Assembly (NCBI RefSeq): GCF_045679555.1 | Contig: NC_092094.1 | Span: forward strand, 33,682,430 to 33,746,429 | DNA from: Salvelinus alpinus | Lineage: Eukaryota > Chordata > Actinopteri > Salmoniformes > Salmonidae | Reading direction: 5' to 3' | Length of the DNA stretch: 64,000 bases | In this document: positions 50,453 to 62,251 of the stretch, in pieces | Layout: each line of letters opens with the position of its first letter | Position numbering within the stretch: position 1 is the first letter of the stretch | The notes under the pieces: model-generated | Told to the model about the DNA's origin: nothing | What the model saw: only the letters and a program-made list of their open reading frames with translations | Database searches by the model: none | Translations under genes and position numbers: made by a program

Positions 50453-51480
50453 CACTTCAGTGTGGAATAGGAGCTTCTAAACCTCAAGTCGGTTCTGGTC
50501 ATTCCTGCACTGTGCTGCCTGTAAGATGTGAAAAAAAGACAAAATATGGGCATCAAACTGGGTATCAACCAACACAAACCAAGAAGCAGCCAAAAATCAC
50601 AGGAACACGTGGAGATGATGTGTGATAAGTGCCATGACTATGTTTGTGGACACAATGGAACAAATGTGCATTGGCAAGTGTGACTAGCAGATTTCTCCCC
50701 ACTTCCCATTTTACAACTGTGCATGTGACAATCACCATAAGACAATTCATCTATTTCCAGAGAAATAGAGACTGATAGGCTAGCATCTTTGCAACACAAT
50801 CTGTTCTGGCCGGCCAAATCTGGACAGTTGTCCATCATCATCTTCCTGAAAATTGCTTATTACAGAGTATTAACTATTATATGCTACTATCAATATGCTG
50901 TACAGTTCTACAGTTTAATGGCTGTAAAATTAGACCTGAACAATGTCCTCTACTAGTCTACAGCTCAAAATTGTGACTGTTAGTTATATGGTATACTACT
51001 TGACCAATAAGAATGTCCTGACGCACACATTAGTAGCCTATAAACTCAGTTGAATCACCACCACACATTCCTGTCTGCACACTCATCCCATAATGTGCTG
51101 TGTTGTTTCAGCTCTTGAAAAGCAAGAAGGCACATTAATATGTTATACAATTATTAGTGTTTGATCATATATTATTGTCATAGAAAAAAATCACTAGGCC
51201 TATGTTAATTGTTGTAATTGTGAGAGGTATTCTTACATTAAATGAAATATAGAAGTCTTTGGTAAACACGAAGGGGAACAATCAGAACAAACACGCAAAT
51301 AGTATGATTATAGAAAAAGTGATCCAACACATTTCTATGGCTAGAGAGTGTTATTGTGTAGGCTACCTGTATCAATGTTTTGTACATACCTGAACTGCGA
51401 CCAAACACCATATAAATGCCACACTGTAAGAGCATTCATTCGACTGCCTCAAACAAACTACAGTCGAGAATTTAACTAAT
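50453..51480 (-). other. 5' UTR exons of the paracaspase gene
   Basis: A non-coding exon ends at 51390 with CAG/GTATGT on the minus strand; its start is near 51480 but not defined. The second exon begins at 50518 (after TCTTACAG) and carries the start codon at 50452. Joined, they contain an upstream frame of 38 codons from ATG at 51439 whose TGA overlaps the main ATG (TGATG), plus a shorter one from 51435. Confidence 0.6.
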
Positions 51481-52374
51481 CGAGAATCCTCAAAACTTTA
51501 TCTCAATAAAAAAATAAAAGGACATCCTTTTTTCCCGGAACAATGATACCCGCCCTTTACCGTAGTAGATGTAGTATATGAGCCCTATTTTATAAAATAT
51601 CTTATGAAATGCAATACTAACGCAATTCAATTAGGGAAATAATTACCCACAACGAGATCAACAGTCACACGTGGACAACAATAACATAGAACAGACATCT
51701 AAAAGATTGATTCATTTTGACTTCACTTTTGAAGTCTCTCAAAATGCTCAACAATGCTCCCGCCTTCTCACTTTTGAAATAGGCTTATTACGTTATATGA
51801 AACGTATTTCGGTTTTATGAAATTACTCTTGTGCTTATTAGTTTAAATTGTGATTGAATTAAATAGCAATACAGTTCATGTATTTTATGTAATACCTCAC
51901 TTTGCTAGTAGTCCTCTGTGCTTAGTGTGTAAAGGTAACCTAAGCAGGCAATGGAAAATGAAGCAATGTGATCAGATGGATGAATTTACAACCCACAGTC
52001 TCAAGGGTGTTTTGGAAGAACTCTTTAGTGGTAGGCAGTATCAAATGGGGGCTGCCCCTGGGTAAGAACCAAGCACTGACAAAAAGTATCTCTGGATGCA
52101 CAACATATTAGTGTTTTGCAACAAGTCTGCCACCAACACAGTGTCCCACCGAAATATGAGTCTATCCTCACTGCTGTCAACATGTTAAAAGGTTGTATGT
52201 TTAACATGACCTTGCTTGGTCAACTATGATAGTGTATAATGATCTGATATCTCTTGTGATATTTATTTGACATACTTTCTTCCAATTTGGGAATTTATAG
52301 ATTTGTTGTTGAATATATGTCTGAAGGCTAGCTTGGGAAAATGTGATGTGCACTTGCGGCTATTTGTATGCCTG
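51481..52374. other. Divergent intergenic region between the two genes
   Basis: About 0.9 kb shared upstream region of the paracaspase (minus) and ALPK3 (plus). AT-rich, no CpG island, and none of the mobile elements so common elsewhere in the window were recognised here. Confidence 0.6.
51532..51540. promoter_or_regulatory. Perfect STAT/GAS-type palindrome
   Basis: TTCCCGGAA, matching the TTC-N3-GAA consensus of STAT dimers, lies some 50 bp beyond the presumed first exon of the paracaspase. A nine-base match can occur by chance. Confidence 0.35.
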
Positions 52375-52384
52375 CTATAAATAG
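52375..52384 (+). promoter_or_regulatory. Overlapping TATA box and MEF2 site of ALPK3
   Basis: CTATAAATAG fits both a TATA box (TATAAATA at 52376-52383) and the MEF2 consensus YTAWWWWTAR exactly. An E-box CACTTG lies at 52351-52356. About 100 bp downstream is a strong splice donor (AATG/GTAAGT, exon end 52484), giving a plausible first exon of about 52406-52484. Confidence 0.5.
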
Positions 52385-52405
52385 GGTCCTGATGGCACCA
52401 CAAGT

Positions 52406-52484
52406 ACGCCTATGATTGACAATTGCATTCAGAGTTTTGCTGCTGGGAATCAGGCTCCAAAGGACACTGAAAAGCCTATAAATG
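52406..52484 (+). other. Presumed non-coding first exon of ALPK3
   Basis: The start is placed 25-30 bp after the TATA box; the end is set by the donor AATG/GTAAGTTC. The next exon starts at 52843 after a pyrimidine tract ending TTTTCCAG. Inferred from signals only. Confidence 0.45.
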
Positions 52485-52982
52485 GTAAGTTCACAATATT
52501 ATACACTTTTCTTTCAACCAAGAAGTGTTTGAGTTCAATGTTCACCTCTGAATTGTAAAATAATGTCTAAGGATTATGTTTGACTCCTAAAAACCCTTGT
52601 AGAGCCTGATAGCAGTTCCTATTTATAACATTCTCCATTGCAACTGCTTAGCTTGGTCAAAGGAAAGCAGTTACCACTGTCTGAATTATATTTTTGTTTA
52701 ATAATTGTTACATTGCTTGAGAAAGGTGCATACATGTTATTTTTTATTCAAGGATCTATTTGAGTTGTTGAAAGGTTTCCCAAAGACTAATCTAGATCAA
52801 ATTTTTACAGTATTCACAGCTGTTTTCTCCTTTCTTTTCCAGCAACTCTTACATCGATAAGACACTGCAACTTGAAACTGGGGCTTTGATCCATGCCAAG
52901 CTGAGCTTTTTTTACTCAAGGACCAGTCTTCTGTAGTCGACACTTTTCCTTTATATTTGTGGGAATATCTGTTGAGTGGACA

Positions 52983-55900
52983 ATGACTTCCAGAAGACCA
53001 ATGACCCGTTCTTACTCTGGCAATGGGAGGTCCGGCGGCAGCTACAATGAGGAGGAGGTCAGCTCTTCGAATGGCCGCATGGAGAGCTGCAACTACCTCT
53101 CCAATGTCAGGCCCGAAAACAGGTAGATGACCTCTTCTTCCTTGTTTCATTACGACTCTAGGCATTTCAGTGTGACTCTGTCCACCACACACATTCATTA
53201 GATATTTTGGTCGTCTCAACTAATCTGTGGAGCATTCTTCTAATCCAAAATGCAAATGTTACATGGCAAATATTAACCATGCAACAGTATTTCAGTATTC
53301 TAAAGAAAAGCACAGCTCTTAGAATACCGGTAAGTATTCTTCATTTGTAGCCTACTTTATATATACAAATGAGTCCCATGTAAAATAATCTAAGACACAA
53401 AACCACCAATATGACTGATGGGATGCCTTTATTTGCCTTCTATGAATAGCTACTCAAGGTATTCTCAAATCAGGTAATCGAGGTAATGCATTCTTTCTAA
53501 CATTTTAACCACCCTTCCTGGTTACACCCAAGAGTGAAAGAGCAAATCTACACCTGTTTTTAACAATGCTGTAAGTGAATATGTTATATTGACTTCTTTG
53601 ATGTTATTGGACATCAACGTTGATATACAATTTAATTCATACAAAGTTATATGTATATTTTCAACGACATTATAGGCACTGTTTCCATGTCACTTTCTCA
53701 ACTGCTAAGAAATGTAAAATATTTGAGAGAGCAATCTCAATCTTCCTTCACAATCAGTAATGATCATGAACTGCCTTCTTCCCCTCCCTGGAATAAACAA
53801 CACACTGTGCAAAGATGTCTATTCAACGTCTATTCCACATTGTTTCAGCGTAAGTTCGTAAAAATTACGTGAAAACAACGTTGATTCAACCACTATGTGC
53901 CCAGTGGGAAGTGTAGAATGAATAATGGTTGGCTAAAAGATCCTTGAAATATTGGCTTTCTCATTGGAAAGAACTTCAGCACATGCCCTGAAGAACAGAC
54001 ACTAAAGCTAAAGCACCCTTTCTGTCTCCAGGAGTACATTGTTTGGTGTAATGGCTCAGCTGACTGAGGACACCCAGCCTGTATTTGAGACCACCTTAAA
54101 ATCCAAGGCCGTGTCAGAGAACTGTAATGTGAAGTTGACATGTGTGGTTACAGGTAGGCCTACACTAAACAACCTCCCTCAGAGTTGACCTACTTACGTG
54201 CATTTGTGTATGTGTGTTGGAATGCTTTAGATAGTTATGAGTAGGCGATGGTATTAGTCATTCTGTGGTTAGTTTGAAATCAAAGCAGAGAAACAAACCT
54301 ACTTCTGAACAGCGATGCAAACATGAATTGAGAAGGGCAATGCATATATAAACGTCAATTGAAGACAATGAAAAGAGAAAAGTTACTTTAAAATGCTTAT
54401 GACTGCTTATTGTTATGTTTTCTTCTGTAGCTTATTCATTAATCCGAAAATAAAATAAAACTGTTAAAAAGTAAAGGCAGCTGAGACTAAATTAGCAATG
54501 GCATAATGTTGGCGCAGAGAGGCAAGACATAAATAGGATTAAAAATCTAAGCAGGTTTTGCTATTTCCTTCCCCCCGGCATCTGAGTTGGCCCCTTCTCA
54601 ACCACAGCAGTAGAACTTGTGGCCTTGCACACTGCCATGACGCAGCAGTCTGAAGCAGGCCTTGGTTCTTGATACAATTTCCTTTCAAAGCTTTCTGTTC
54701 CTTTTGTTTTATTGCTGATTAATTAATTCATAAGATGCATGAAAAAACAGCTAATGGCTACTGTGTTCATACCTCAATGGTAACCTGGAAATTAAAATAA
54801 TGATCATACGGGGCATAATCTTAATGAGAGATAAACATGAAACTATATCTAATAAAAAATAGGTTTTTGGAGTATTTAACCAGGTCATTATTTTACACTG
54901 TATGTCTGTGATGTACAGTTGAAGTCAGAAGTTTAAATTCACTTTGTATTTCAACCACCCCACAAATTTCTTGATAACAAACTATAGTTTTGGCAAGTCG
55001 GTTAGGTAATCTACTTTGTGCATGACACAAGTAATTTTTCCAACAATTCTTTACAGACAGATTTTTTCACTTTTAACTCACTGTATCATAATTCCAGTGG
55101 GTCAGAAGTTTACATACACTAAGTTGACTGTGCCTTTAAACAGCTTGGAAAATTCCCGAAAATGATGTCATGGCTTTAGAAGCTTCTGAGACTAATTTAC
55201 TTCATTTGAGTCAATTGGAAGATGTATCTGTGGTTGTATTTCAAGGCATACCTTCAAACTCAGTGCCTTTTTGCTTGACATCAAGGGAAAATCAAAAGAA
55301 GTCAGCCAAGACCTCAGAAAAAAAATTGTAGACCTCCACAAGTCTGGTTCATCCTTTGGAGCAATTTCCAAACGCCTGAAGGTACCACGTTCATCTGTAC
55401 AAACAATAGTACGCAATTATGGGACCATGCAGCCGTCATACCGCTCAGGAAGGAGACGCGTTCTGTCTCCTAGAGATTAACGTACTTTAACGCAAATCAA
55501 TCCCAGAACAACAGCAAAGGACCTTGTGAAGATGCTGGAGGAAACAAGTACAAAAGTATCTCTATCCACAGTAAAACGAGTCCTATATCGACATAACCTG
55601 AAAGGCCGCTCAGCATGGAAGAAGCCACTGCTCCAAAACCGCCATCAAAAAGTCAGACTACGGTTTGCAACTGCACATGGGGACAAAGATCGTACTTTTT
55701 GGAGAAGTGTCCTCTGGTCTGATGAAACGAAAATAGAACTGTTTGGCCATAATGACCATTGTTATGTTTGGAGGAAAAAGGGGGAGGCTTGCAAGCCGAA
55801 GAACACCATCCCAACCATGAATCACGGGGGTGGCAGCGTCATGTTGTGGGGGTGCTTTGCTGCAGGAGGGACTGGTGCACTTCACAAAATAGATGGCATC

Positions 55901-58478
55901 GCGAGGGAGGGAGGAAAATTATGTGGATATATTGAAGCAACATCTCAAGACATCAGTCAGGAAGTTAAAGCTTGGTCTCAAATGGGCCTTTCAAATGGAC
56001 AATGTGGGGTCACGATGCCATCTATTTTGTGAAGTGCACCAGTCCCTCCTGCAGCAAAGCACCCCCACAACATGACGCTGCCACCCCCGTGATTCATGGT
56101 TGGGATGGTGTTCTTCGGCTTGCAAGCCTCCCCCTTTTTCCTCCAAACATAACAATGGTCATTATAGCCAAACAGTTCAATTTTCGTTTCATCAGACCAG
56201 AGGACACTTCTCCAAAAAGTACGATCTTTGTCCCCATGTGCAGTCCCCAAGCAAACTTCCAAAATTGTGGCAAAATGGCTTAAGGACAACAAAGTCAAAG
56301 TATTGGAGTGGCCATCATAAAGCCCTGACCTCAATCCTATAGAAAATTTGTGGGCAGAACTGAAAAAGCGTGTGCGAGCAAGGATGCCTACAAACCTGAC
56401 TCAGTTACACCAGCTCTGTCAGGAGGAATGGGCCAAAATTCACCCAACTTATTGTGGGATGCTTGTGGAAGGCTACCCGAAACGTTTGACCCAAGTTAAA
56501 CAATTTAAAGGCAATGCTATCAAATACTAATTGAGTGTATGTAAACTTCTGACCCACTGGGAATGTGATGAAATAAATAAAAGCTCAAATATATCATTCT
56601 CTCTACTATTATTCTGACATTTCACATTCTTAAAATAAAGTGGTGATCCTAACTGACCTAAGTCAGGGAATTTTAACTAGGATTAAATGTCAGAAATTGT
56701 GAAAAACTGAGTTTAAATGTATTTGGCTAAGGTGTATGTAAACTTACGACTTCAACTGTACCATCTCCATGTGATGTCCACAGGAAACCCAGCCCCAGAA
56801 CTGACGTGGTACAGAGACGACATGGAGTTGGACCGATACTGCGGTCTTCCAAAATATGAAATTGGCCGCAATGGAAAAACTCACACACTCCAAATTTACA
56901 AGTATGTAAGGCAATGAGAATACCATACACAATTTACACCAGATAATAAATGTCAGGAAATTCAACGATTACAATTTGGGTTTAGAATATGTGTATTCTT
57001 GTGCTCAATGGTGCCTGCACTGTTCCCAAAATGATTTGAGTCTCTCTCTTTCCAGCTGCACAGTGGATGATGCAGCCATCTATCAGGCTTCAGCCAGGAA
57101 CAGCAAAGGCATTGTCTCCTGCTCTGGGGTTCTGGAGGTGGGCACCATGAGCGAGTTCAAGATCCACCAGAGGTTCTTTGGCAAGCTGAAAGAGAAGGCA
57201 GAGAACAAGAAGAGGGAGTTGGAAGAGAGCAGGAGAAGGGGCAATGAGAATGTCCAGAAGGAGCCTCAGGAACAGAAGCCTCTCCAGAACAGCCCGATCG
57301 CCCCTCAGAGGAAGCGCCGGACCCCAAGTGCCCTCTCTTCACCACCGGATGGGGAGGAGAACACAGTCAGCCAGGGGGCAGCGGCTGTAGAACCTAATGG
57401 GGCCAGTGCTGAAGTCAGTGAACCGGCCGCAGTGACGACTACAGAGAATGGGAGCAAGACTCCCAACAATGACTTTGACAATGTGGAGATTGTCACCACC
57501 AAGCCCCCAACCACAGAAATCTTTGCCAAAAAGAAGATGAAGATCTCAAATGGTATAGATTCTGGGGTTGTCAGCAGTAACAGTAGTCATACAGGACCGG
57601 GCACCAGTGAAAATGCATATGATGGAGGAATAAGTTTGGCTCAATTTCTGTCAGAGACCCTTCATTCACAGACTGCTGAGGAAAAGAAGATCCCTGCACG
57701 AGTGGAGGAAACTGTGGCAGTGGAGGCAATGGATACTACTACTACAGATCCTAAAACAAATGCAGAAAAACAGAAAGAAAGAGAGGAGAAGGGGAGAGAG
57801 AGGTCAGAAAGAGGAACGGCAGAGAGAGAGAGGATGCTTGGAGAAGAACAGGAAAGAGAGAAAATGTCAATTGAGAGAGATAAACAAAGAGCAAGAGAGG
57901 CAGAGCAGTTGCAAAGGATAACAGGACATAACAACACTGCCTCAGAGGTCAGAATGGAGGCTAAGACGCATGTCTATAAGGAGGGAGATCCTCAAGATTA
58001 CCACCACATTCAGGAAACTCTTTCCAATGTGCTCCACTCAGTCAAATACTTTTTCTTTGGTAAGAGTAAGAAGGATCATGCTTCTTCTGATCATCATGTG
58101 AAAGTTCAGGAGAGGGACAGAGGTCATCCAGTTGCCCCAACGCAGCCGTACCCTAGCCCTCCCCATCCACAGGAGCCAGATGGTCACCCAGAGGTGTATA
58201 AAACCCCCACAGAGGAGACAGTGCCCATGGCGGTAGTAGCACCAAAAACTAACGTACCACACAAGCAGCTAGCGTCATTTGAGAGGTTGAACTCAGCTGA
58301 ACACAAGCATGGATTTACTGTTTCACACTCAGAAGAACCCCCTTCAGCTCTCAGAAGAGCACCAGAGAGTGTGCCTGATTCACTGGAGCATGTTGAGCAG
58401 AAGGAGGTATGTCCGGAGGTGATGATCAGCAGCAGTACAGAGACAGTGCCCACATCTGGCCCTCCAGCCCTCAGTGAG
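52983..58478 (+). CDS. alpk3: Alpha-protein kinase 3, N-terminal exons (gene runs off the window)
   Basis: Coding exons 52983-53122, 54032-54153, 56784-56901 and 57056-58478 join in phase to 601 residues with GT-AG borders; exon 1 of this set begins at 52843 and its ATG is the first long frame ([13 protein letters not shown]). Residues about 47-150 form an I-set Ig domain: [47 protein letters not shown]. Directly after it [20 protein letters not shown] strongly matches ALPK3 and not ALPK2. The last exon encodes a charged, disordered linker (long Arg/Glu coiled-coil-like stretch at about residues 365-420). The second Ig and alpha-kinase domains would lie right of the window. ALPK3 is a sarcomere/nuclear-envelope-associated protein of heart and skeletal muscle in mammals, where it is thought to be a pseudokinase or scaffold. 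The intron after 54153 holds a Tc1 element. Confidence 0.93.
54916..56758 (+). mobile_element. Tc1-like transposon with internal inverted duplication, in ALPK3 intron
   Basis: The ends CAGTTGAAGTCAGAAGTTTA and its partner ending GACTTCAACTG are flanked by TA (54914-54915, 56759-56760). It is 1843 bp, longer than the usual 1.6 kb because part of the transposase is duplicated in inverse. Coding pieces on plus: 55271-55480 ([20 protein letters not shown]), 55526-56032 ([11 protein letters not shown] present) and 56348-56530 (C-terminus ending FKGNAIKY). The HDNDPKHT block is missing; the [11 protein letters not shown] trace lies at about 56310-56355. Same family as the Tc1 at 13602-16902. Confidence 0.93.
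55670..56244. repeat. 232-bp inverted duplication, 111-bp spacer
   Basis: Arm 1 is 55670-55901 and arm 2 is 56013-56244, equal in length and nearly identical when one is reverse-complemented (one seen difference is GGCCATAATGACC against GGCTATAATGACC). Both encode the same transposase segment ([11 protein letters not shown] to GALHKIDGI) on opposite strands. Confidence 0.92.
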
Positions 58479-60680
58479 GTAAGTACCTTGTTGCTTCTGA
58501 GATCATCTTGACCGCTCAGTCTCAGTCTCACACTGCAGTAGGCCGGGTTATTTATAGATTGTACATTTGTGCAACAAGACTTGAATCTAACCACACCAGG
58601 CCAACAGCCAAAACTGTACAAATGATTAAGCCACAGCAAATAGACAGATAATGTCCAGAGTCCAGACTACGGAGAACATGGTGGATGCAGATGAATGGTA
58701 TCAGAGACTATGGGTTTGTTAGTTGTTCTGTGTTCGTAGGCACCACCTATGCTCTGGAGCAGACAGAACACACTAGCCCATTTAGGAAACTATCAGCACC
58801 AGTCATCCAGGCTCTGTTACACCATCTAGACTGTTGAGAGTGTAAGTTTCAGTGCATTAGTATCACTCGAGAGCTACACCTCGCACAATGTAGGGAGGGA
58901 AACAAGGAACTTGCCTACATGAACATGTCAACTTGTATAAAAGAATGAGACTGTTGGGGCAGTCTGCTCTTGACTAATACAAATAATTCTCAGGGAGATT
59001 GGATGAGGTGATGAAAAAATTTGTCTTTACAAACACTATAAATTGCACTGATGAAACAAATGTTGTAATTCTCTGTGCACTCTTTCCACTGGGCTTTAAT
59101 GGTAATCCACTTGTCAAAATTGGACCGACATGCCAAAGATGGCTGAGCGTGTAGACACAGGGTATCAGGGTCTTGTGGTCTCTGAGGCAGGCCCTGGCAT
59201 GAGAGTAGGACCTCTTCACATTGGACACATAAAACTCTGTCTCTTCTGTAATGGAGGAAGCCTCTCCATACGTAGAGTGACTGGGCACTGGTGCTTCTAT
59301 CTCCCTGTCAAACTCTCAGGGTTGTATTAGCTTTCGTTTGCATGTACTGAGACAATAAGATAAGCCTACCATTATGTTGTGACCATGAAATAGGATTACA
59401 TTTCAACAATGAGCTCTGCTCACATGACTTACTGACATTGTTAAATTCCATGTTATACTGTAGACTATGTAACAGTATGGCTCATCATTAACTTCACTGG
59501 CAAACAGATATGGTTTTATTTCATGGATTTACTTCCTTTCTAGTTGAAATGCTGAAAGATTGTGTCAGTAATGCAACTAGAATCCACATCTCGCTCAATG
59601 CCAGTGACACATGATGACACAGATTCTATTAGTCCCCTATGGTGCTAATTTCATTAACCTCCAAGTCTTCTGTCCAGTGTGTTTGTATTGGATGAGAAGA
59701 ACATGTGCAGTAAGGGGAGCTGCTCTCCACTCTTAACACACACTTACACCTGGCAAGCAGTGGTTTTGTGAACAGGTTTCTCCATAATGTGGAACTGCAA
59801 CTCCCCTTTTCTGTTGTGGCGAGTTAATGTTAGATGTTGGAGCAAATCAGTTGGAGGAACTCATAACATTCGACAGAACTTGTGCTTGCGCACAAGAGTG
59901 AAACTTCAGTGAAATAAAGAGGCCTAGTTCTTGCCAGAGCTCCATTTTTAGATTGAACGTGACACCAGTTCCTCTCCATTAACCACAACTTCTATTTTAT
60001 GGGCTCTCCTGTTCTAACATGTTGTCATGGAACTTCACGTGGCTTTTTTTCTGTCAGGAGCACATGAAAGTGATTTATCATTAATGACTTAAGAAAAAAA
60101 ATGACCTAAGAAAAAAGTCAGGGGAAGTTGTAGATAGGACTGACATAGATTCCTCAAAATGATAAATGTTATGATTCAGTGTAAACTACATAGTGCTCTT
60201 CAAACAAATCTGTAATCCAGGAAAAAGAAGATTGCATTAAAATATACTTTTTTAATTGTCTGAAACATTTGTTTGAATTAAGATGGACATTGCTTTTACC
60301 TCAGGCATTGTTACTTTTATTTGGTTCAGTTTTTCAAAACAGGAAATATGTTGACACAAATATAATGTATGACTTTTAAGTTCAAGTCACGTAGGTGTTG
60401 TCCCTATTTCCCCAAAGACAACTGAATTTTCTTAGCATGTGCCGGGCAACAGTAAATTACTTTGAGCATGAGTCACTTGAGCTGGGATCAGTTTATGGTC
60501 CCTTGCCAACAGACAGGCACTCATTCATTCAGCTCACTAGCTCATTGTGTAAATAACACACCTGTTAAAGGACTGGGGAAATCCCCAATTTCATCACAAC
60601 CGGTTCCTTCTCAGGATACTTTAACCTGCCTGACAGGTAAACACCTCAATTATCATAACACAATGGTCTCCCTTCAAATA
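58479..60680 (+). other. ALPK3 intron, no further exon seen
   Basis: After the donor at 58479 (GAG/GTAAGT) no exon with family similarity was found. Short open frames near 58974-59330 on both strands lack family signatures. Confidence 0.5.
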
Positions 60681-62249
60681 CACTGCTCAAAAAAATAAAG
60701 GGAGCACTTAAACAACACAATGTAACTCCAAATCAATCACACTTCTGTGAAATCAAACTGTCCACTTAGGAAGCAACACTGATTGACAATAAATTGCACA
60801 TGCTGTTGTGCAAATGGAATAGACAACAGGTGGAAATTATAGGCAATTAGCAAGACACCCCCAATAAAGGAGTGGTTCTGCAGGTGGTGACCACAGACCA
60901 CTTCTCAGTTCCTATGCTTCCTGGCTGATGTTTTGGTCACTTTTGAATGCTGGCGGTGCTTTCACTCTAGTGGTAGCATGAGACGGAGTCTACAACCCAC
61001 ACAAGTGGCTCAGGTAGTGCAGCTCATCCAGGATGGCACATCAATGCGAGCTGTGGCAAGAAGGTTTGCTGTGTCTGTCAGCGTAGTGTCCAGAGCATGG
61101 AGGCGCTACCAGGAGACAGGCCAGTACATCAGGAGACGTGGAGGATGCCGTAGGAGGGCAACAACCCAGCAGCAGGACCGCTACCTCCGCCTTTGAGCAG
61201 GAGGAGCACTGCCAGAGCCCTGCAAAATGACCTCCAGCAGGCCACAAATGTGCATGTGTCTGCTCAAACGGTCAGAAACAGACTCCATGAGGGTGGTATG
61301 AGGGCCCGACGTCCACAGGTGGGGGTTGTGCTTACAGCCCAACACCGTGCAGGACGTTTGGCATTTGCCAGAGAACACCAAGATTGGCAAATTCGCCACT
61401 GGCGCCCTGTGCTCTTCACAGATGAAAGCAGGTTCACACTGAGCACGTGACAGATGTGACAGAGTCTGGAGACGCCGTGGAGAACGTTCTGCTGCCTGCA
61501 ACATCCTCCAGCATGACCGGTTTGGTGGTGGGTCAGTCATGGTGTGGGGTGGCATTTCTTTGGGGGGCCGCACAGCCCTCCATGTGCTCGCCAGAGGTAG
61601 CCTGACTGCCATTAGGTACCGAGATGAGATCCTCAGACCCCTTGTGAGACCATATGCTGGTGCGGTTGGCCCTGGGTTCCTCCTAATGCAAGACAATGCT
61701 AGACCTCATGTGGCTGGAGTGTGTCAGCAGTTCCTGCAAGAGGAAGGCATTGATGCTATGGACTGGCCCGCCCGTTCCCCAGACCTGAATCCAATTGAGC
61801 ACATCTGGGACATCATGTCTCGCTCCATCCACCAACGCCACATTGCACCACAGACTGTCCAGGAGTTGGCGGATGCTTTAGTCAAGGTCTGGGAGGAGAT
61901 CCCTCAGGAGACCATCCGCCACCTCATCAGGAGCATGCCCAGGCGTTGTAGGGAGGTCATACAGGCACGTGGAGGCCACACACACTACTGAGCCTCATTT
62001 TGACTTGTTTTAAGGACATTACATCAAAGTTGGATCAGCCTGTAGTGTGGTTTTCCACTTTAATTTTGAGTGTGACTCCAAATCCAGACCTCCATGGGTT
62101 GATAAATTTGATTTCCATTGATAATTTTTGTGTGATTTTGTTGTCAGCACATTCAACTATGTAAAGAAAAAAGTATTTAATAAGAATATTTCATTCATTC
62201 AGATCTAGGATGTGTTATTTTAGTGTTCCCTTTATTTTTTTGAGCAGTG
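60681..62249 (+). mobile_element. Tc1/mariner-like transposon, complete ends
   Basis: The perfect ends CACTGCTCAAAAAAATAAAG and CTTTATTTTTTTGAGCAGTG carry TA on both sides (60679-60680, 62250-62251). 1569 bp with one transposase gene. It lies in an ALPK3 intron, sense orientation. Confidence 0.95.
60978..61991 (+). pseudogene. Tc1/mariner-like transposase, lightly broken
   Basis: From [20 protein letters not shown] (60978) the helix-turn-helix part runs to the stop after RYLRL (61194-61196); the frame shifts and continues 61193-61450 (QLQ.. to FTDESRFTLST, stop), then 61539-61991 in the first frame class. The catalytic contexts FTDESRF, LLMQDNARPHVA and [12 protein letters not shown] are all intact. 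Two or three small lesions only; one near 61195, one after 61447 (ST then stop), one before MVWGGISLGG. Confidence 0.92.
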
Positions 62250-62251
62250 TA

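Noticed and set aside
56976-57055. Extension of the large ALPK3 exon upstream to an ATG at 56976
   Set aside because: The frame is open, but the acceptor TTTCCAG at 57055 restores the Ig motif in phase with the previous exon, so the upstream codons are intronic.
58974-59330. Overlapping frames on both strands in the ALPK3 intron
   Set aside because: No match to ALPK3 or another family that I recognise, and no good splice borders in phase.
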